Below are positions 25,837 through 35,291 of a stretch of DNA of 64,000 nucleotides, in pieces (the first letter of the stretch is position 1; every line of letters starts with the position of its first letter). The notes beneath the pieces were generated by a model. That model searched no databases. It was not told where the DNA came from and saw only the letters and a program-made list of their open reading frames with translations. The position numbers and the translations under genes were made by a program. Source of the stretch: RUG334 sp045599645 (GTDB lineage: Bacteria; Muiribacteriota; Ozemobacteria; Ozemobacterales; Ozemobacteraceae); the NCBI GenBank assembly GCA_045599645.1, contig JAZRWI010000014.1, forward strand, positions 11,444 through 75,443, written 5' to 3'.

Positions 25837-25936
25837 TTCGGCTAATATTATTAATAATTTCATAATAGCCGAGAAATGTCAATTAAAAAGCATAAATCTT
25901 CGGCTAAAATTATAATAGCATATAAATTAGCCGAAA
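25837..25936. promoter_or_regulatory. Two paired TTCGGCTA...TAGCCGA inverted repeats
   Basis: TTCGGCTAAT (25837) pairs with ATAGCCGAGAA (ending 25875), and TTCGGCTAA (25899) pairs with TTAGCCGAA (ending 25935). Each pair has a similar AT-rich centre of about 20 bases, and the two repeats are 62 bases apart. They lie between 10 and 110 bases upstream of the minus-strand ATPase gene, where an operator would be expected. The rest of the 345-base gap up to ydbC is AT-rich and holds the ydbC promoter. Confidence 0.65.
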
Positions 25937-26141
25937 ATATTGTTGTTTAATGGCACCTTGATGCTTCTTGTTGCTATTAATGCAATTAGAGCCCTTTGGT
26001 TGTAAAAACTATTGTTGGTTTATCTGATTTTTGATTTATCATAATGTGAACATAGTAATGGCATAACATGGCTGAAGCCAATGATTTGCAGTCTGATAGC
26101 TAAGGAATTTTAATCATAATCATTTATGTTAAAAATTATGT

Positions 26142-26168
26142 TATAATGTCTTATATTAAGGAGCAGAA
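26142..26168 (+). promoter_or_regulatory. ydbC -10 element and RBS
   Basis: TATAAT at 26142-26147 and AAGGAG about 26159-26164, nine bases before the ATG. The whole segment from about 26092 on is repeated, in degraded form, at 28180-28313. Confidence 0.55.
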
Positions 26169-26171
26169 AAT

Positions 26172-26396
26172 ATGGGCGATATTCAGTTTGAAATTGAAAA
26201 GGAATTTGGCGTTCTCTCTACCAGTTCAAAAGCTTGGACTAAGGAACTGAACCTTGTTTCCTGGAATGGTGGAAAGGCAAAGTTTGATATACGCGATTGG
26301 AGTCCAGCTCATGAAAAGATGGGCAAGGGTGTTACCCTGACTCAGGAAGAAGCCGAAGCTTTATACGAGCTTCTTGGCAAAGCACTGAATAAGTAA
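26172..26396 (+). CDS. ydbC: YdbC/PC4-like single-stranded DNA-binding protein
   Basis: A 74-residue protein matching the bacterial YdbC family, which has the fold of the transcriptional coactivator PC4 and binds single-stranded DNA as a dimer. The diagnostic stretch is KELNLVSWNGGKAKFDIRDW, followed by GVTLTQEEAEAL. It is a single gene between a divergent ATPase and a convergent YwlG-type gene. A fragment of its promoter and first codons has been copied to 28180-28313. Confidence 0.88.
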   Translation: MGDIQFEIEKEFGVLSTSSKAWTKELNLVSWNGGKAKFDIRDWSPAHEKMGKGVTLTQEEAEALYELLGKALNK

Positions 26397-26400
26397 TAAA

Positions 26401-26434
26401 AAATAGCTGTCTGATAAGAATCAGGCAGCTATTT
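26401..26434. terminator. Bidirectional terminator between ydbC and the YwlG-type gene
   Basis: A 15-base inverted repeat with one internal mismatch (26401-26415 with 26420-26434), flanked by A-rich and T-rich sequence on either side, located between two converging genes. Confidence 0.8.
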
Positions 26435-26455
26435 TGTTTATATTGAATTAATTGC

Positions 26456-27043
26456 TTAGCGTCTTATTTCTCCACCGGAAAGGGCTTCATCGTATATAGT
26501 GCGTGAACCACCTATGAATTTGGGTCTTACACGAGCTGCAACGATATGGGCTTCTCCGATTCTGTTATTTTCTAATCTTACAGGAACGGCAACCTTTTTG
26601 AGGTGCATGCCAATCAAGGTGTCACCTATATCTATTCCAGCATCAGCTTTTATTTCTTCTAAGGCAACAGGATGCTTGAAGGTTTTGTATGCTGTGGTTG
26701 CGAAAGAACCGCCTGCCTTGGGTTGCGGAACAACATTGACTATTTCAGCAAAAGGCACTGCATCATTTTCAACTATGATTGCTCTGTTAAGATGCTCGCA
26801 GCACTGAGCAGCCAGATAAATGCCTCTTTTGCAGAGAGTTTCATAAATACCATTAAAAACAGCTTCTGCTACCTGTAAATTAGAATTGCTGCCTATTCTG
26901 TCACCGCATACTTCTGAGCTTGAGCAGCCAACAACAAGAATCTGCCCCTTATGAAGCTTTGCTTTTTCACATATTTCTTCGGCTACAGACTTAGCCTGTT
27001 GTTCTATATTATTCAAAGTATCATTGAAATTATTCATTATCAT
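26456..27043 (-). CDS. ywlG: UPF0340/YwlG family protein (TIGR01440)
   Basis: A 195-residue cytoplasmic protein of the YwlG family. Diagnostic segments are GQILVVGCSSSEVCGDRIGS near the N-terminus, AAQCCEHLNRAIIVE, and PQPKAGGSFATTAY. The family is conserved in Firmicutes and other anaerobes but has no proven function. Two possible starts, at 27043 (ATG ATA) and 27037 (ATG AAT), share the upstream AAAGGCAGAG; the second may be nearer the usual N-terminus. Confidence 0.85.
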   Translation of the reverse strand: MIMNNFNDTLNNIEQQAKSVAEEICEKAKLHKGQILVVGCSSSEVCGDRIGSNSNLQVAEAVFNGIYETLCKRGIYLAAQCCEHLNRAIIVENDAVPFAEIVNVVPQPKAGGSFATTAYKTFKHPVALEEIKADAGIDIGDTLIGMHLKKVAVPVRLENNRIGEAHIVAARVRPKFIGGSRTIYDEALSGGEIRR

Positions 27044-27206
27044 TCTCTGCCTTTCGTTGTTGGAATCATTATATCACAAATATGATTACTGAATCCTATA
27101 TCAGATATTTATTTATGATAGCAATTATAAGCATTTAAAACGGATTGTTTGATTTTTGATGGTTATAATGGTAATTTTATATAAAGAAAAGGTTGAGGAC
27201 TAAAAA

Positions 27207-28145
27207 ATGACACAAATACTTTATGATCCGCAAAACAAAAAATCATCTAGTGGAACTACCAGGTCACAGAATAGATTTATGGCTGGAATAGCTTCAAGGT
27301 CCTCTGGTAATAGGTTTTCTAATAAAATATATAATAATGCTGCTGAAGACAATGGTAATTTTGATGAGTTTGCGGATTCTCCAACTGTTCAAACCTTTGA
27401 ATCTATTTTTTCACCTTTAGAAGATACCGGATTATTGGCAATTTCAGATGGAAAAGCTATGATTAGAACTAATACCAATCTTGAAACATTTTTTGCTGGA
27501 TTAATACTGATAGGTGTATTCACTCTTATTTCTATAAATAAAACACCTGACATGAATGAAGATACTCGTATTACATTCACTATCATCGGTATAGTGTCGA
27601 TTGTATTGGGAATTTTTTTGAAAAAGGCTTTTGCTTCATATTCCGTTTTTGATAATGAACAACATAAGATTTATAACGAGTTCTTTTTCTTTTCTAAGTC
27701 TTTTCGTAAAAGCAAAGTTATTTCAAAAAATGAAATTCTTGAAGTAGCGGTTGATCATAGAAAACTTGAAGCTAGTGCTATTAATATGCAAAATGCAAAT
27801 AATAATGATAATCGAGAAAAATTTGAATCTGCTGTAGTATTTTTGCTAAAGAATGGAAAACTAGCATATTTTAATAGCTTTCAAAATTGGGATGGAGCCA
27901 ATGAATTCAATATGCATCTTGCTATTTCTATGAGCAGTGTTTGGGGGTTGACTTTTAAAAAATCAGGTTTTAGCAATAAATTTACTGTAAAAAAAATACG
28001 TGGAAAACCAACACTCTTTCCTGTTGATTTAAATGAAACAAATCCTACCGATATATTAAATTCAGTATTGAGAATAACTGTTGGTTTTGTTGTTATTGTT
28101 GGTTTAATCTTTCTTATGTTCTGGTTGGTAGATAAATTAGCTTAA
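27207..28145 (+). CDS. Unknown membrane protein
   Basis: A 312-residue protein not recognised. The first 90 residues are polar and Asn/Ser-rich and probably cytoplasmic. Two membrane segments follow near residues 92-110 and 120-140, then a soluble region of about 120 residues and a C-terminal membrane segment ending at VDKLA. The pair of helices followed by a PH-like soluble part recalls bacterial membrane proteins with bPH or DUF-type domains, but this is not certain. RBS AGGTTGAGGA lies about eight bases upstream. It is followed by the duplicated ydbC promoter fragment. Confidence 0.7.
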   Translation: MTQILYDPQNKKSSSGTTRSQNRFMAGIASRSSGNRFSNKIYNNAAEDNGNFDEFADSPTVQTFESIFSPLEDTGLLAISDGKAMIRTNTNLETFFAGLILIGVFTLISINKTPDMNEDTRITFTIIGIVSIVLGIFLKKAFASYSVFDNEQHKIYNEFFFFSKSFRKSKVISKNEILEVAVDHRKLEASAINMQNANNNDNREKFESAVVFLLKNGKLAYFNSFQNWDGANEFNMHLAISMSSVWGLTFKKSGFSNKFTVKKIRGKPTLFPVDLNETNPTDILNSVLRITVGFVVIVGLIFLMFWLVDKLA

Positions 28146-28179
28146 CAGCCAATCTGTAATGTATTGTGAATTATATATC

Positions 28180-28313
28180 TCTGATAGTTAAAGAGTTTCA
28201 TTCATAAGCATTAATGCAACAAATTGTGGTATAATGTTATATCTTATTAAGATGCAAAAAATATTGGCGATATTCGGTTTGCCTTTGAAAAAGAACTAGG
28301 GTTTCTTCTATAT
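28180..28313 (+). pseudogene. Duplicated ydbC promoter and 5' fragment
   Basis: The segment parallels 26092-26215: TCTGATAG, a TATAAT at 28230-28235, AAAATATTGGCGATATTC for the start region (the ATG is ATT here), then TTTGAAAAAGAA for the FEIEKE codons. The start codon and the AAGGAG site are destroyed, but the -10 is intact. The copy ends at the ATG of the autotransporter, which it may drive. Confidence 0.75.
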
Positions 28314-30632
28314 ATGAAATTTTTACATAATCAGGTTAAAGCGTATAAAAGAGTAAGTGGTGGAATTATTAATGCACTTGAAAATTCTGCACGCAGAGAT
28401 ATTATAAAAGCCTTGATTCTGACATGCGGGCTTATGGCAACCGATATTCCTGTCGCAATTGGTGCGGAAACTCTAGAGGGAACTCCGACAACAAAATCTG
28501 GTGTCACAGTCTATGAAGCTAACGTAGAAAAAGACCAAACCTATACCTCTGTTTTTGGTGTGCGCAGTGGTAATACAGATACTAAAAATTATGGTTTTGT
28601 TACCATCAACGAAGGCAACGTAACCAGCACTGTTTATGGATGTCGTAATACAGGTGGTTCTGATATAAACAATGCTTCCTGCAATAAAGTTAAGATAATA
28701 AACAGTATAATTGGCACGGACTCGACATGGGGGACTGTTTACGGCGGTTATGCCTATGGGGGCAACAAAAGCGCAAGTGTTAAGAGCAATAGTGTCGAAA
28801 TATCCGGTGGAAGTGTAAATGGTTATGTTTACAGCGGTTACGCCGAGGGCGCAACGATTTCCGTTACAAACAACAATGTCCTGCTCAAAAATGTCCTTAT
28901 CAGCAAAACCGTTTATGGTGGTTGCGCCTTCAATACAGCCTCCTGGCTTTCCATGCTCCGTAATGAAGTAACAGTTGAAAACTGTTCTATTATGGGTTCT
29001 GTCTACGGTGGTTATGCCAGTGGTTCTGCCACAGCCGCCAACAGCAACACCGTTACAATCAAAGGGGATAATACTTTAATTAAAGGTTCTGTCTACGGTG
29101 GTTATGCTTTAAGTTCTAACTCAGATGCAAAAGATAATACTGTTATCATTGAAGGTGGCAAATTTAAAAATCGCATATATGGTGGTATTGGTTACAATGC
29201 AGTGAGCAACACTATCGTTTTGAAGGGTGGCGATTTGTGCGATGCAGATTTGTATGGTTACAGCGATGGAAGGAAATCCCATGGAGGTAATACATTGGAA
29301 GTCTGGGCTTCCAATATACAGGTCAGATCAGCACAGAATTTTGAAAATTACTATTTTATTGTGCCAGGTGGAATGACTAATCAGGCAGATAAGTATATGC
29401 TAAAGGCCGGCACACCTGTTAACCTTAGTGACACCAAGTTGGGTGTAGCAATACAAAATGGTACTGTTCTTAATAATGGTGACAAAATAAACCTTATTGA
29501 TAAAACAGAAGGCACAGCTTCATGGGTTCCCTTAGAAGGCATAGAACTTAAGGGTGGAACTTTGTTTACTAACTATAACTTCAACTTATCAACTACTGGT
29601 GAAAATAAAACACTGGTAGCTACTGCAAACATTGAACCCGGTGGACTACCTTCACCTCTGCTCCTTATTCCTCCAAAACCTGCTGGAAAGGCTGATGAAA
29701 AAACTAAGGCACTAGCTGAAGGACAAACAGCTTCCGTTGCCTTATTAGGCGAAGGAAATGAACTGGCTGCAGGAGCTGCCTTAGAAGATGCGAAGACTGC
29801 AGCACGTGCGGCAGCAGCAGAAGGCGGCAGTATGGCGACCTTTGCCACATTGGGCTATGGCAGGTCACTTTATGATACAGGCTCGCATGCAAATATACAT
29901 TCTACTGATTTTATTGTCGGCTTATCAAAAGAGTATGACAGCAGTAATGGCGAGCTGACTCTTGGTGCTTTTTTTGAAAACGGTCGTGGAAATTACTCAA
30001 CCCATAATGACTTTGAAGCAGGTTCTGTAGATGGTAACGGTAAGGCAAGCTATTATGGCGGAGGTCTGATGCTTCAATTGGATTCCTCAAAGAATAAAGG
30101 CTTATATGTTCAGGCTATTGGTCGTATTGGTCGTATGAAAAACAAATGGAATTCAGGGGATTTCAGTGAATACGTTGATTACGACACTCGTCATCGCTAC
30201 TATGGGGCTGACTTTGGCCTCGGCTATGAAGGAAAGGCGAGCGAAAACCGCAATTATAAATTCTATGGAAAATTCATGTGGACTCGTCAAAAGGGTGACG
30301 ATGCCAACATAAATGGTGAAAAACTAAACTTTGATGATATCAGTTCTATGAAAGCCAGAATTGGGTTAAGAATGGATTATAAAGGCTATAAGACACTGAA
30401 ACCTTTCTGGGGCGTAGCCTGGGAAAGAGAATTCAAAGGAGAAGCCAAATCAGAAGTTAACGGTTATGACGTTGAGGCTCCAAGTCTTAAAGGCAATACT
30501 GGTCTTTTTGAGTTTGGCTTAAAATATAAACCAATAAGTAAGTCCGACTGGCATTTTAATTTTGCTGTCACTGGTTATGTTGGCGCACGCCGGGGCATAG
30601 ACGGCCAGGCAAGCTTTAACTTTAATTTCTAA
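28314..30632 (+). CDS. Autotransporter-domain outer-membrane protein
   Basis: A 772-residue type V secreted protein. A long basic N-terminus precedes a hydrophobic signal segment (IIKALILTCGLMATDIPVAIGA, about residues 34-55). The passenger (55-450) is a repeat-rich beta-helix with recurring VYGGYA/VYGGCA motifs about every 30-40 residues. An Ala-rich linker leads to a C-terminal beta-barrel of about 265 residues starting near FATLGYGRSLYD and ending in alternating aromatics with a terminal Phe. The barrel inserts in the outer membrane and exposes the passenger. The RBS is weak (AGGG, 12 bases upstream), and the upstream DNA is a ydbC promoter copy. Confidence 0.85.
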   Translation: MKFLHNQVKAYKRVSGGIINALENSARRDIIKALILTCGLMATDIPVAIGAETLEGTPTTKSGVTVYEANVEKDQTYTSVFGVRSGNTDTKNYGFVTINEGNVTSTVYGCRNTGGSDINNASCNKVKIINSIIGTDSTWGTVYGGYAYGGNKSASVKSNSVEISGGSVNGYVYSGYAEGATISVTNNNVLLKNVLISKTVYGGCAFNTASWLSMLRNEVTVENCSIMGSVYGGYASGSATAANSNTVTIKGDNTLIKGSVYGGYALSSNSDAKDNTVIIEGGKFKNRIYGGIGYNAVSNTIVLKGGDLCDADLYGYSDGRKSHGGNTLEVWASNIQVRSAQNFENYYFIVPGGMTNQADKYMLKAGTPVNLSDTKLGVAIQNGTVLNNGDKINLIDKTEGTASWVPLEGIELKGGTLFTNYNFNLSTTGENKTLVATANIEPGGLPSPLLLIPPKPAGKADEKTKALAEGQTASVALLGEGNELAAGAALEDAKTAARAAAAEGGSMATFATLGYGRSLYDTGSHANIHSTDFIVGLSKEYDSSNGELTLGAFFENGRGNYSTHNDFEAGSVDGNGKASYYGGGLMLQLDSSKNKGLYVQAIGRIGRMKNKWNSGDFSEYVDYDTRHRYYGADFGLGYEGKASENRNYKFYGKFMWTRQKGDDANINGEKLNFDDISSMKARIGLRMDYKGYKTLKPFWGVAWEREFKGEAKSEVNGYDVEAPSLKGNTGLFEFGLKYKPISKSDWHFNFAVTGYVGARRGIDGQASFNFNF

Positions 30633-30668
30633 TTTTTTCACGAGGTCTGTAAAGTATTGTAAATCTTG

Positions 30669-30696
30669 TTTACAATAACTTCTAAAGTGATATAAT
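30669..30696 (+). promoter_or_regulatory. Promoter of the MATE exporter gene
   Basis: TTTACA (30669-30674), 16 bases, TATAAT (30691-30696). The -35 overlaps a small inverted repeat, ATTGTAAA with TTTACAAT, which could be an operator. Confidence 0.6.
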
Positions 30697-30733
30697 CGTT
30701 GCCTGTTAATTTTGAATATTTTGCAGGTATTTT

Positions 30734-32080
30734 ATGGCTGTTGCTAAGACAATGACGGTAGGCGTTCCATGGAAGCATATCCTTATGTTTTCATTGCCGG
30801 TATTGTTCGGTCTGGTTCTTCAGCAGCTTTATAATACTGTTGATACCATTGTTGTTGGAAATTATGCCGGCGAAAACTCATTAGCAGCTGTAGGCACCAC
30901 TTCTACATTGACCTTCCTGCTGATAGCAATTGCCACTGGTTTCTCTGCTGGTAATGGTGTTGTTGTTGCCCAGGCGTATGGTGCCCAGAATGATGATCTT
31001 GTAAGAGCAAATGCTTCTACTGGTATAATTCTTCTTTTAGGAATGGGCATTATATCTGGGGCCTTAGGCATTGCTTTTTCAAGACAGGCTTATGAAAGCA
31101 TTGTTTCTGTCCCTCCAGAAATTCTTGAGCTGACTCTGGAATACTTTAATATTTGTATGCTCGGAATGGTCTTCCAATTCGGATACAATATTTTTTCCTC
31201 AATTTTAAGGGCCATAGGCGATAGTGCAGCAACTTTATATTTCCTGCTGATAGCTTCGGTTTTAAATATCCTTCTTGATCTGTGGTTCGTTGCTGGCTTG
31301 AAATGGGGAGTTGCAGGAGCTGCCTGGGCTACAAATATATCTCAGGGTGTTTCTTTTATATGCGCATACTGGTATATGACTAAGAAGTATCCTATATTCA
31401 GATTCAAGCTGAAAGAATTTACCTATAGCAACAAGCTTGCTTTGCAGACAATTCAGGTTGGCACACCAATAGCAGTTCAGTTGGTTATTGTTGCGTTAGG
31501 GCTTACCTTGATTCAGAGGGCTGTAAATGGCTTTGGTAAGTTTATGACAGCTTCGTTTACTGTCGGGCAAAGAATGGAATTGTTTCTGAATATGCCATTT
31601 CATGCTTTCCAGACAACGCTTGCAACCTATGCAGGTCAGAATATCGGCGCCGGTAAAATGAACAGAGTTAAGCTTGGGACTAAACAAGCTTTGATCATGT
31701 CCGTTTCTTCAACTGTTGTAATCTCTATTTTCGTATGGTTATATGCAGCAAGAATAATTGAAATTTTTGGAATCAGCGACCAGGCTGCAGTTTATTGTAT
31801 TGATCATATAAGAACAATTGCTTTTGTAAATATTCTTTTATCATTTTACGTTCCTATTTTCGGTGTTTTCCAGGGAGCAAACCACTGTGCTCTGCCAACT
31901 GTAGTTGCAACCATTGCACTTTCTACTAGAGTCATTGTTACTTATTTGTTCAAGGATAGCCAGTATTTCGGTTATTCAATTATCTGGTGGAACGGCCTGT
32001 TCGGTTTCAGTCTTGCTCTTTGCGTAACCTGGTGCTTTTATCTTAGTGGAATCTGGCAGAAGAACGCTGTTATTAAGTAA
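30734..32080 (+). CDS. MATE family multidrug/metabolite exporter
   Basis: A 448-residue integral membrane protein with about 12 helices. The N-terminus (LMFSLPVLFGLVLQQLYNTVDTIVVGNYAG) is the typical MATE signature, and FSSILRAIGDS and AGQNIGAGK are also family-like. MATE proteins export cationic compounds in exchange for Na+ or H+. Substrate is unknown. It is monocistronic, with its own promoter. Confidence 0.93.
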   Translation: MAVAKTMTVGVPWKHILMFSLPVLFGLVLQQLYNTVDTIVVGNYAGENSLAAVGTTSTLTFLLIAIATGFSAGNGVVVAQAYGAQNDDLVRANASTGIILLLGMGIISGALGIAFSRQAYESIVSVPPEILELTLEYFNICMLGMVFQFGYNIFSSILRAIGDSAATLYFLLIASVLNILLDLWFVAGLKWGVAGAAWATNISQGVSFICAYWYMTKKYPIFRFKLKEFTYSNKLALQTIQVGTPIAVQLVIVALGLTLIQRAVNGFGKFMTASFTVGQRMELFLNMPFHAFQTTLATYAGQNIGAGKMNRVKLGTKQALIMSVSSTVVISIFVWLYAARIIEIFGISDQAAVYCIDHIRTIAFVNILLSFYVPIFGVFQGANHCALPTVVATIALSTRVIVTYLFKDSQYFGYSIIWWNGLFGFSLALCVTWCFYLSGIWQKNAVIK

Positions 32081-32149
32081 CCTTCTCATTGTTGCGCAAC
32101 TATATTACTCTCACTTGCTTTTATTTTAATAATAGGCTAAATTTATTAC

Positions 32150-33292
32150 ATGCTTAACACATTAGTCATTGCTTTGCTTGCTGTCGGTATTGTTGTTGCC
32201 GCCATTAGCATTAAAATAGAAAAAATAAGAGTCATTGCATTGTTATTAGCTTGCTGCTGCGGAGCAGCCTGTTTTTGCCACTCTATTTTTAAAGTTAATC
32301 CCGATAAAGATTACATGCGTGTATTAGCAAATACTGATGTAAAAACAAAAATTGAATATTTTAAAAATGCTAAGGTAAATGACAATCTTAAAAAGCATAT
32401 TATCTATTCTATTGCCGACCAGATTGAAAATCTTAGCTTAAATAACTTTAAAGCTGCATTTATTGATGAGGAAAATCCGGTTATAGTCGAACTTCTTTTC
32501 GACAGACTACGCGAAAATGGATTGAATTTTTCAGACGAACAGTATGATTGCTTTGTTGAGGCAGCGATTTCCAATAAAAATGCCAGCTTCCGAAAGCGCC
32601 TTTTCCCTTCTGTATTTGCTGCTGAATCAGTATTTAAGTATGTTAAGAACTGCATGAGCAACATAGAAGATGTAGAACAATGCCGCAAACTGGAACAGTG
32701 TATTGATGCTTTCCCGGATATATTCAGCGAAAACGATAGAAAGCTGGGAAAAACAATTGTAGAAGCTAAGAAAAATATTAGCAGCGCTGACGGTTCTGAT
32801 TCTAACTATAATGGTAAACTGGCTGAATATGCTGCTATAAAGGAAGAATGCCGCACTAAGCTCTTAGGCGTAACTATTAACTGGACATTGCGCGGCACTG
32901 TTGAACGTAAGCTTGAAGATATTGAAAATGCATATTTGTTGAAAGATGCAAATATAGAAGGCAAGAGTCTTGATAGATGCATTGTTGTGCCTACTGATAC
33001 AGCACTTGAAATAAATGCACAGGTAAAACTTGATGTAAAAGATGAGGGCGAACAGTATTATAAGCTTGAAGATGGATTTGCAACCTTAAGGTATTTTAAA
33101 GAAGACCACTCAGCAACTTCTAGAAGTAGTCTTCAGGAGCAGATAGATAAGTGTGACGAAGAAACCGCTAAGATTCATGCTGTTCTTGAAGCTAATAAGG
33201 ACCGCTTAGAGGTTTACAAGGCTTTGTTTAATGCATGCTTTGATAGTTTTAGCAAGAATTTTGCTCAGAAGGTGAAGAAATATGAATACTGA
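32150..33292 (+). CDS. Unknown membrane-anchored protein
   Basis: A 380-residue protein with two hydrophobic segments in the first 50 residues, the second rich in cysteine (LLACCCGAACFC), followed by a helical, charged soluble region that ends in a coiled-coil-like stretch. The soluble part is not recognised. The gene overlaps the next one by 11 bases, and it shares the unit with two FGE-domain membrane proteins, so a joint envelope role is likely. No clear Shine-Dalgarno is visible before 32150. Confidence 0.7.
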   Translation: MLNTLVIALLAVGIVVAAISIKIEKIRVIALLLACCCGAACFCHSIFKVNPDKDYMRVLANTDVKTKIEYFKNAKVNDNLKKHIIYSIADQIENLSLNNFKAAFIDEENPVIVELLFDRLRENGLNFSDEQYDCFVEAAISNKNASFRKRLFPSVFAAESVFKYVKNCMSNIEDVEQCRKLEQCIDAFPDIFSENDRKLGKTIVEAKKNISSADGSDSNYNGKLAEYAAIKEECRTKLLGVTINWTLRGTVERKLEDIENAYLLKDANIEGKSLDRCIVVPTDTALEINAQVKLDVKDEGEQYYKLEDGFATLRYFKEDHSATSRSSLQEQIDKCDEETAKIHAVLEANKDRLEVYKALFNACFDSFSKNFAQKVKKYEY

Positions 33293-35279
33293 AGAAAACA
33301 ATAACCTTCAAGCAAATAATACAGCCAATAATCCTGATGCTCTTCAGAAGGAAAAGGCCCTGGTCACCAGAATTCAACTGATGATTGAAGATAAGCAATG
33401 GGAAGAAGCTGAAAAACGCTGCGATAAGCTATTGGAGGTAAATCCTAAGAATGACAGGGGCTGCCTTGCAAAGCTTTTCATACAGAATAAGGTTGGCAGT
33501 CTTGGTGCATTGCTAAAAAAGACAGATACTTTCATTGATTCTGAATATTGGAAAACAGCTTGTGAAAGTTCAGATTCTGCTTTGGTAGCAAAGCTTAAGA
33601 AGATAGAAGAAAATATTCTTGCTGAACGTAAAAAAGCCGAAGCAGAGTCAGCTACGGAAAAATTAAAGCAGGCCATTGCTGATTCAGAAAAAAAGCGAGA
33701 AGAGGAGGGAAACGGGAAGCTTAAAGCAATAAATACCGATTCCTCTGAATTTGGCAAGAGGTTGGACCCAACCGCTGGAAGAAGAAAAATAATCTCCTGG
33801 ACTTGCCTGGGAATAGCTTTTGTAATTCTATTTGCATGCGGAATTTACTATTTTAACAACGTTATAATTCCTGCCCAGATTTATTCTGAAGGGTGCAAGC
33901 TATTCAATAATGGGAATTATAAAGCAGCTTCAGATTGTCTGGCTCAGAACGAAAATCACCCTGAAAGTGTGCTGAAGCTTCAGGAATGCAGGGAAGCCGA
34001 CAGCAAGGTTGTCATGGAGGGTAAATATAGTCAGGCCATAGGTTATTGGGAAAAATCAGACTATACTAATGCAATAGTAATGTTTAATCAGATAGGTTTC
34101 TTCAATGATGCTCAGCTTAAGACTATTGAATCCTTAAAGCTTGCTAATGGCGATCCAATGGTTATCCGTGAAGCAGAAGTATTTGATGAAAAAACAATTG
34201 CAGCAAGATTAGCAGAAGAAAAAGAAACTAAGCGCAAGGCTATTGAAGAAATAGAAAAAATGGCGGCCGCTGAAGAAGCTAAGAGAGCTCGCATTGTCAG
34301 TGAAGCTGCTCGTAAAGCTGCATTGGAAGAAAATAGACGCGTAATGGAAGCTAAAGAAGCAAAGCAAAAGCTGGAGGAAGAGGCTAGACAAAAAATAGCT
34401 GATGAAGCCGCCAGACTTCGTGATGCCCAGGAAGAAGCTGAACGAGTTGCTAAAGAAACTGAAAAGCGCAGAGCAGCCATGAGGGTTGACCTTGGGCAGA
34501 ACAAGGTCATAACTGTAAATGGCTACAATATTGAACTTATTGCATGTCCGGCAGGTTCTTTTACTATGGGCAGTCCGGTAAATGAATTAGGCAGAAATTC
34601 TGATGAAACTCCGCATCAGGTTACTATTTCGCAAGGCTTTTATATTGGAAAATATGAAGTAACTCAGGGCTTATACAAGGCAATTACTGGTATGAACCCG
34701 GCTAGAAGCTTTATAAAAGGTGATAAAAAACCGGTATATCAGGTTAGCTGGTTCATGGCAGATGAATTCTGTGACAAGCTTAATAAGCTTACTCAGAAAA
34801 CAAGACCATCACATTGGCACTTTGATTTACCAACAGAAGCTCAGTGGGAATACGCATGCAGAGCTGGCTACCCGACAGCCTTCAATAACGGTGGTAGTAT
34901 TGTGCCGAATAATAAGAGATGTCCTGCTTTGGAACAGGCTGGCTGGTATGCTGCTAATACTCCAGCAAGACAACTTTCTGACGTTGGCATGAGACAGGCA
35001 AACTGCTGGTATATTCACGATATGCACGGCGGTGTCTGGGAATGGTGTAAGGACTATTATGGGAATTATCCATCTAGTGCGACTTTGAATCCTTGCCGTC
35101 TTGATGGCTTCAAAAAAGTTCTCAGAGGTGGTAGTATAAGAAGTCAGGCTAAGGATTGCCGTTCTGCTTCCAGAAGAGGCAGTGTTCCAGGTAATGATGG
35201 CAATGGCGAGTATGATATAGGCTTCAGGCTTGTTCTTGTTGCCGATTCTTACGAAAAAACCTTCCAGGCTGATGAATAA
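33282..35279 (+). CDS. Membrane protein with coiled coil and FGE-sulfatase-like domain
   Basis: A 665-residue protein. Residues 1-165 are polar with a TPR-like helical part (WEEAEKRCDKLLEVNPKND). A single membrane segment lies at about 169-190. After a short repeat-like region, a highly charged Ala/Glu/Lys/Arg coiled coil spans about 305-405. Residues 418-652 form an FGE-sulfatase/SUMF1-fold domain (CPAGSFTMGSP, EYACRAGYP, DMHGGVWEWCKDYY, IGFRLVLV). Only one cysteine is found where true formylglycine-generating enzymes have two catalytic ones, so binding rather than oxidation is likely. The FGE domain would lie outside the inner membrane. Overlap with the upstream gene supports co-translation. 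Confidence 0.85.
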   Translation: MNTEENNNLQANNTANNPDALQKEKALVTRIQLMIEDKQWEEAEKRCDKLLEVNPKNDRGCLAKLFIQNKVGSLGALLKKTDTFIDSEYWKTACESSDSALVAKLKKIEENILAERKKAEAESATEKLKQAIADSEKKREEEGNGKLKAINTDSSEFGKRLDPTAGRRKIISWTCLGIAFVILFACGIYYFNNVIIPAQIYSEGCKLFNNGNYKAASDCLAQNENHPESVLKLQECREADSKVVMEGKYSQAIGYWEKSDYTNAIVMFNQIGFFNDAQLKTIESLKLANGDPMVIREAEVFDEKTIAARLAEEKETKRKAIEEIEKMAAAEEAKRARIVSEAARKAALEENRRVMEAKEAKQKLEEEARQKIADEAARLRDAQEEAERVAKETEKRRAAMRVDLGQNKVITVNGYNIELIACPAGSFTMGSPVNELGRNSDETPHQVTISQGFYIGKYEVTQGLYKAITGMNPARSFIKGDKKPVYQVSWFMADEFCDKLNKLTQKTRPSHWHFDLPTEAQWEYACRAGYPTAFNNGGSIVPNNKRCPALEQAGWYAANTPARQLSDVGMRQANCWYIHDMHGGVWEWCKDYYGNYPSSATLNPCRLDGFKKVLRGGSIRSQAKDCRSASRRGSVPGNDGNGEYDIGFRLVLVADSYEKTFQADE

Positions 35280-35291
35280 CAGGTTAATAAT

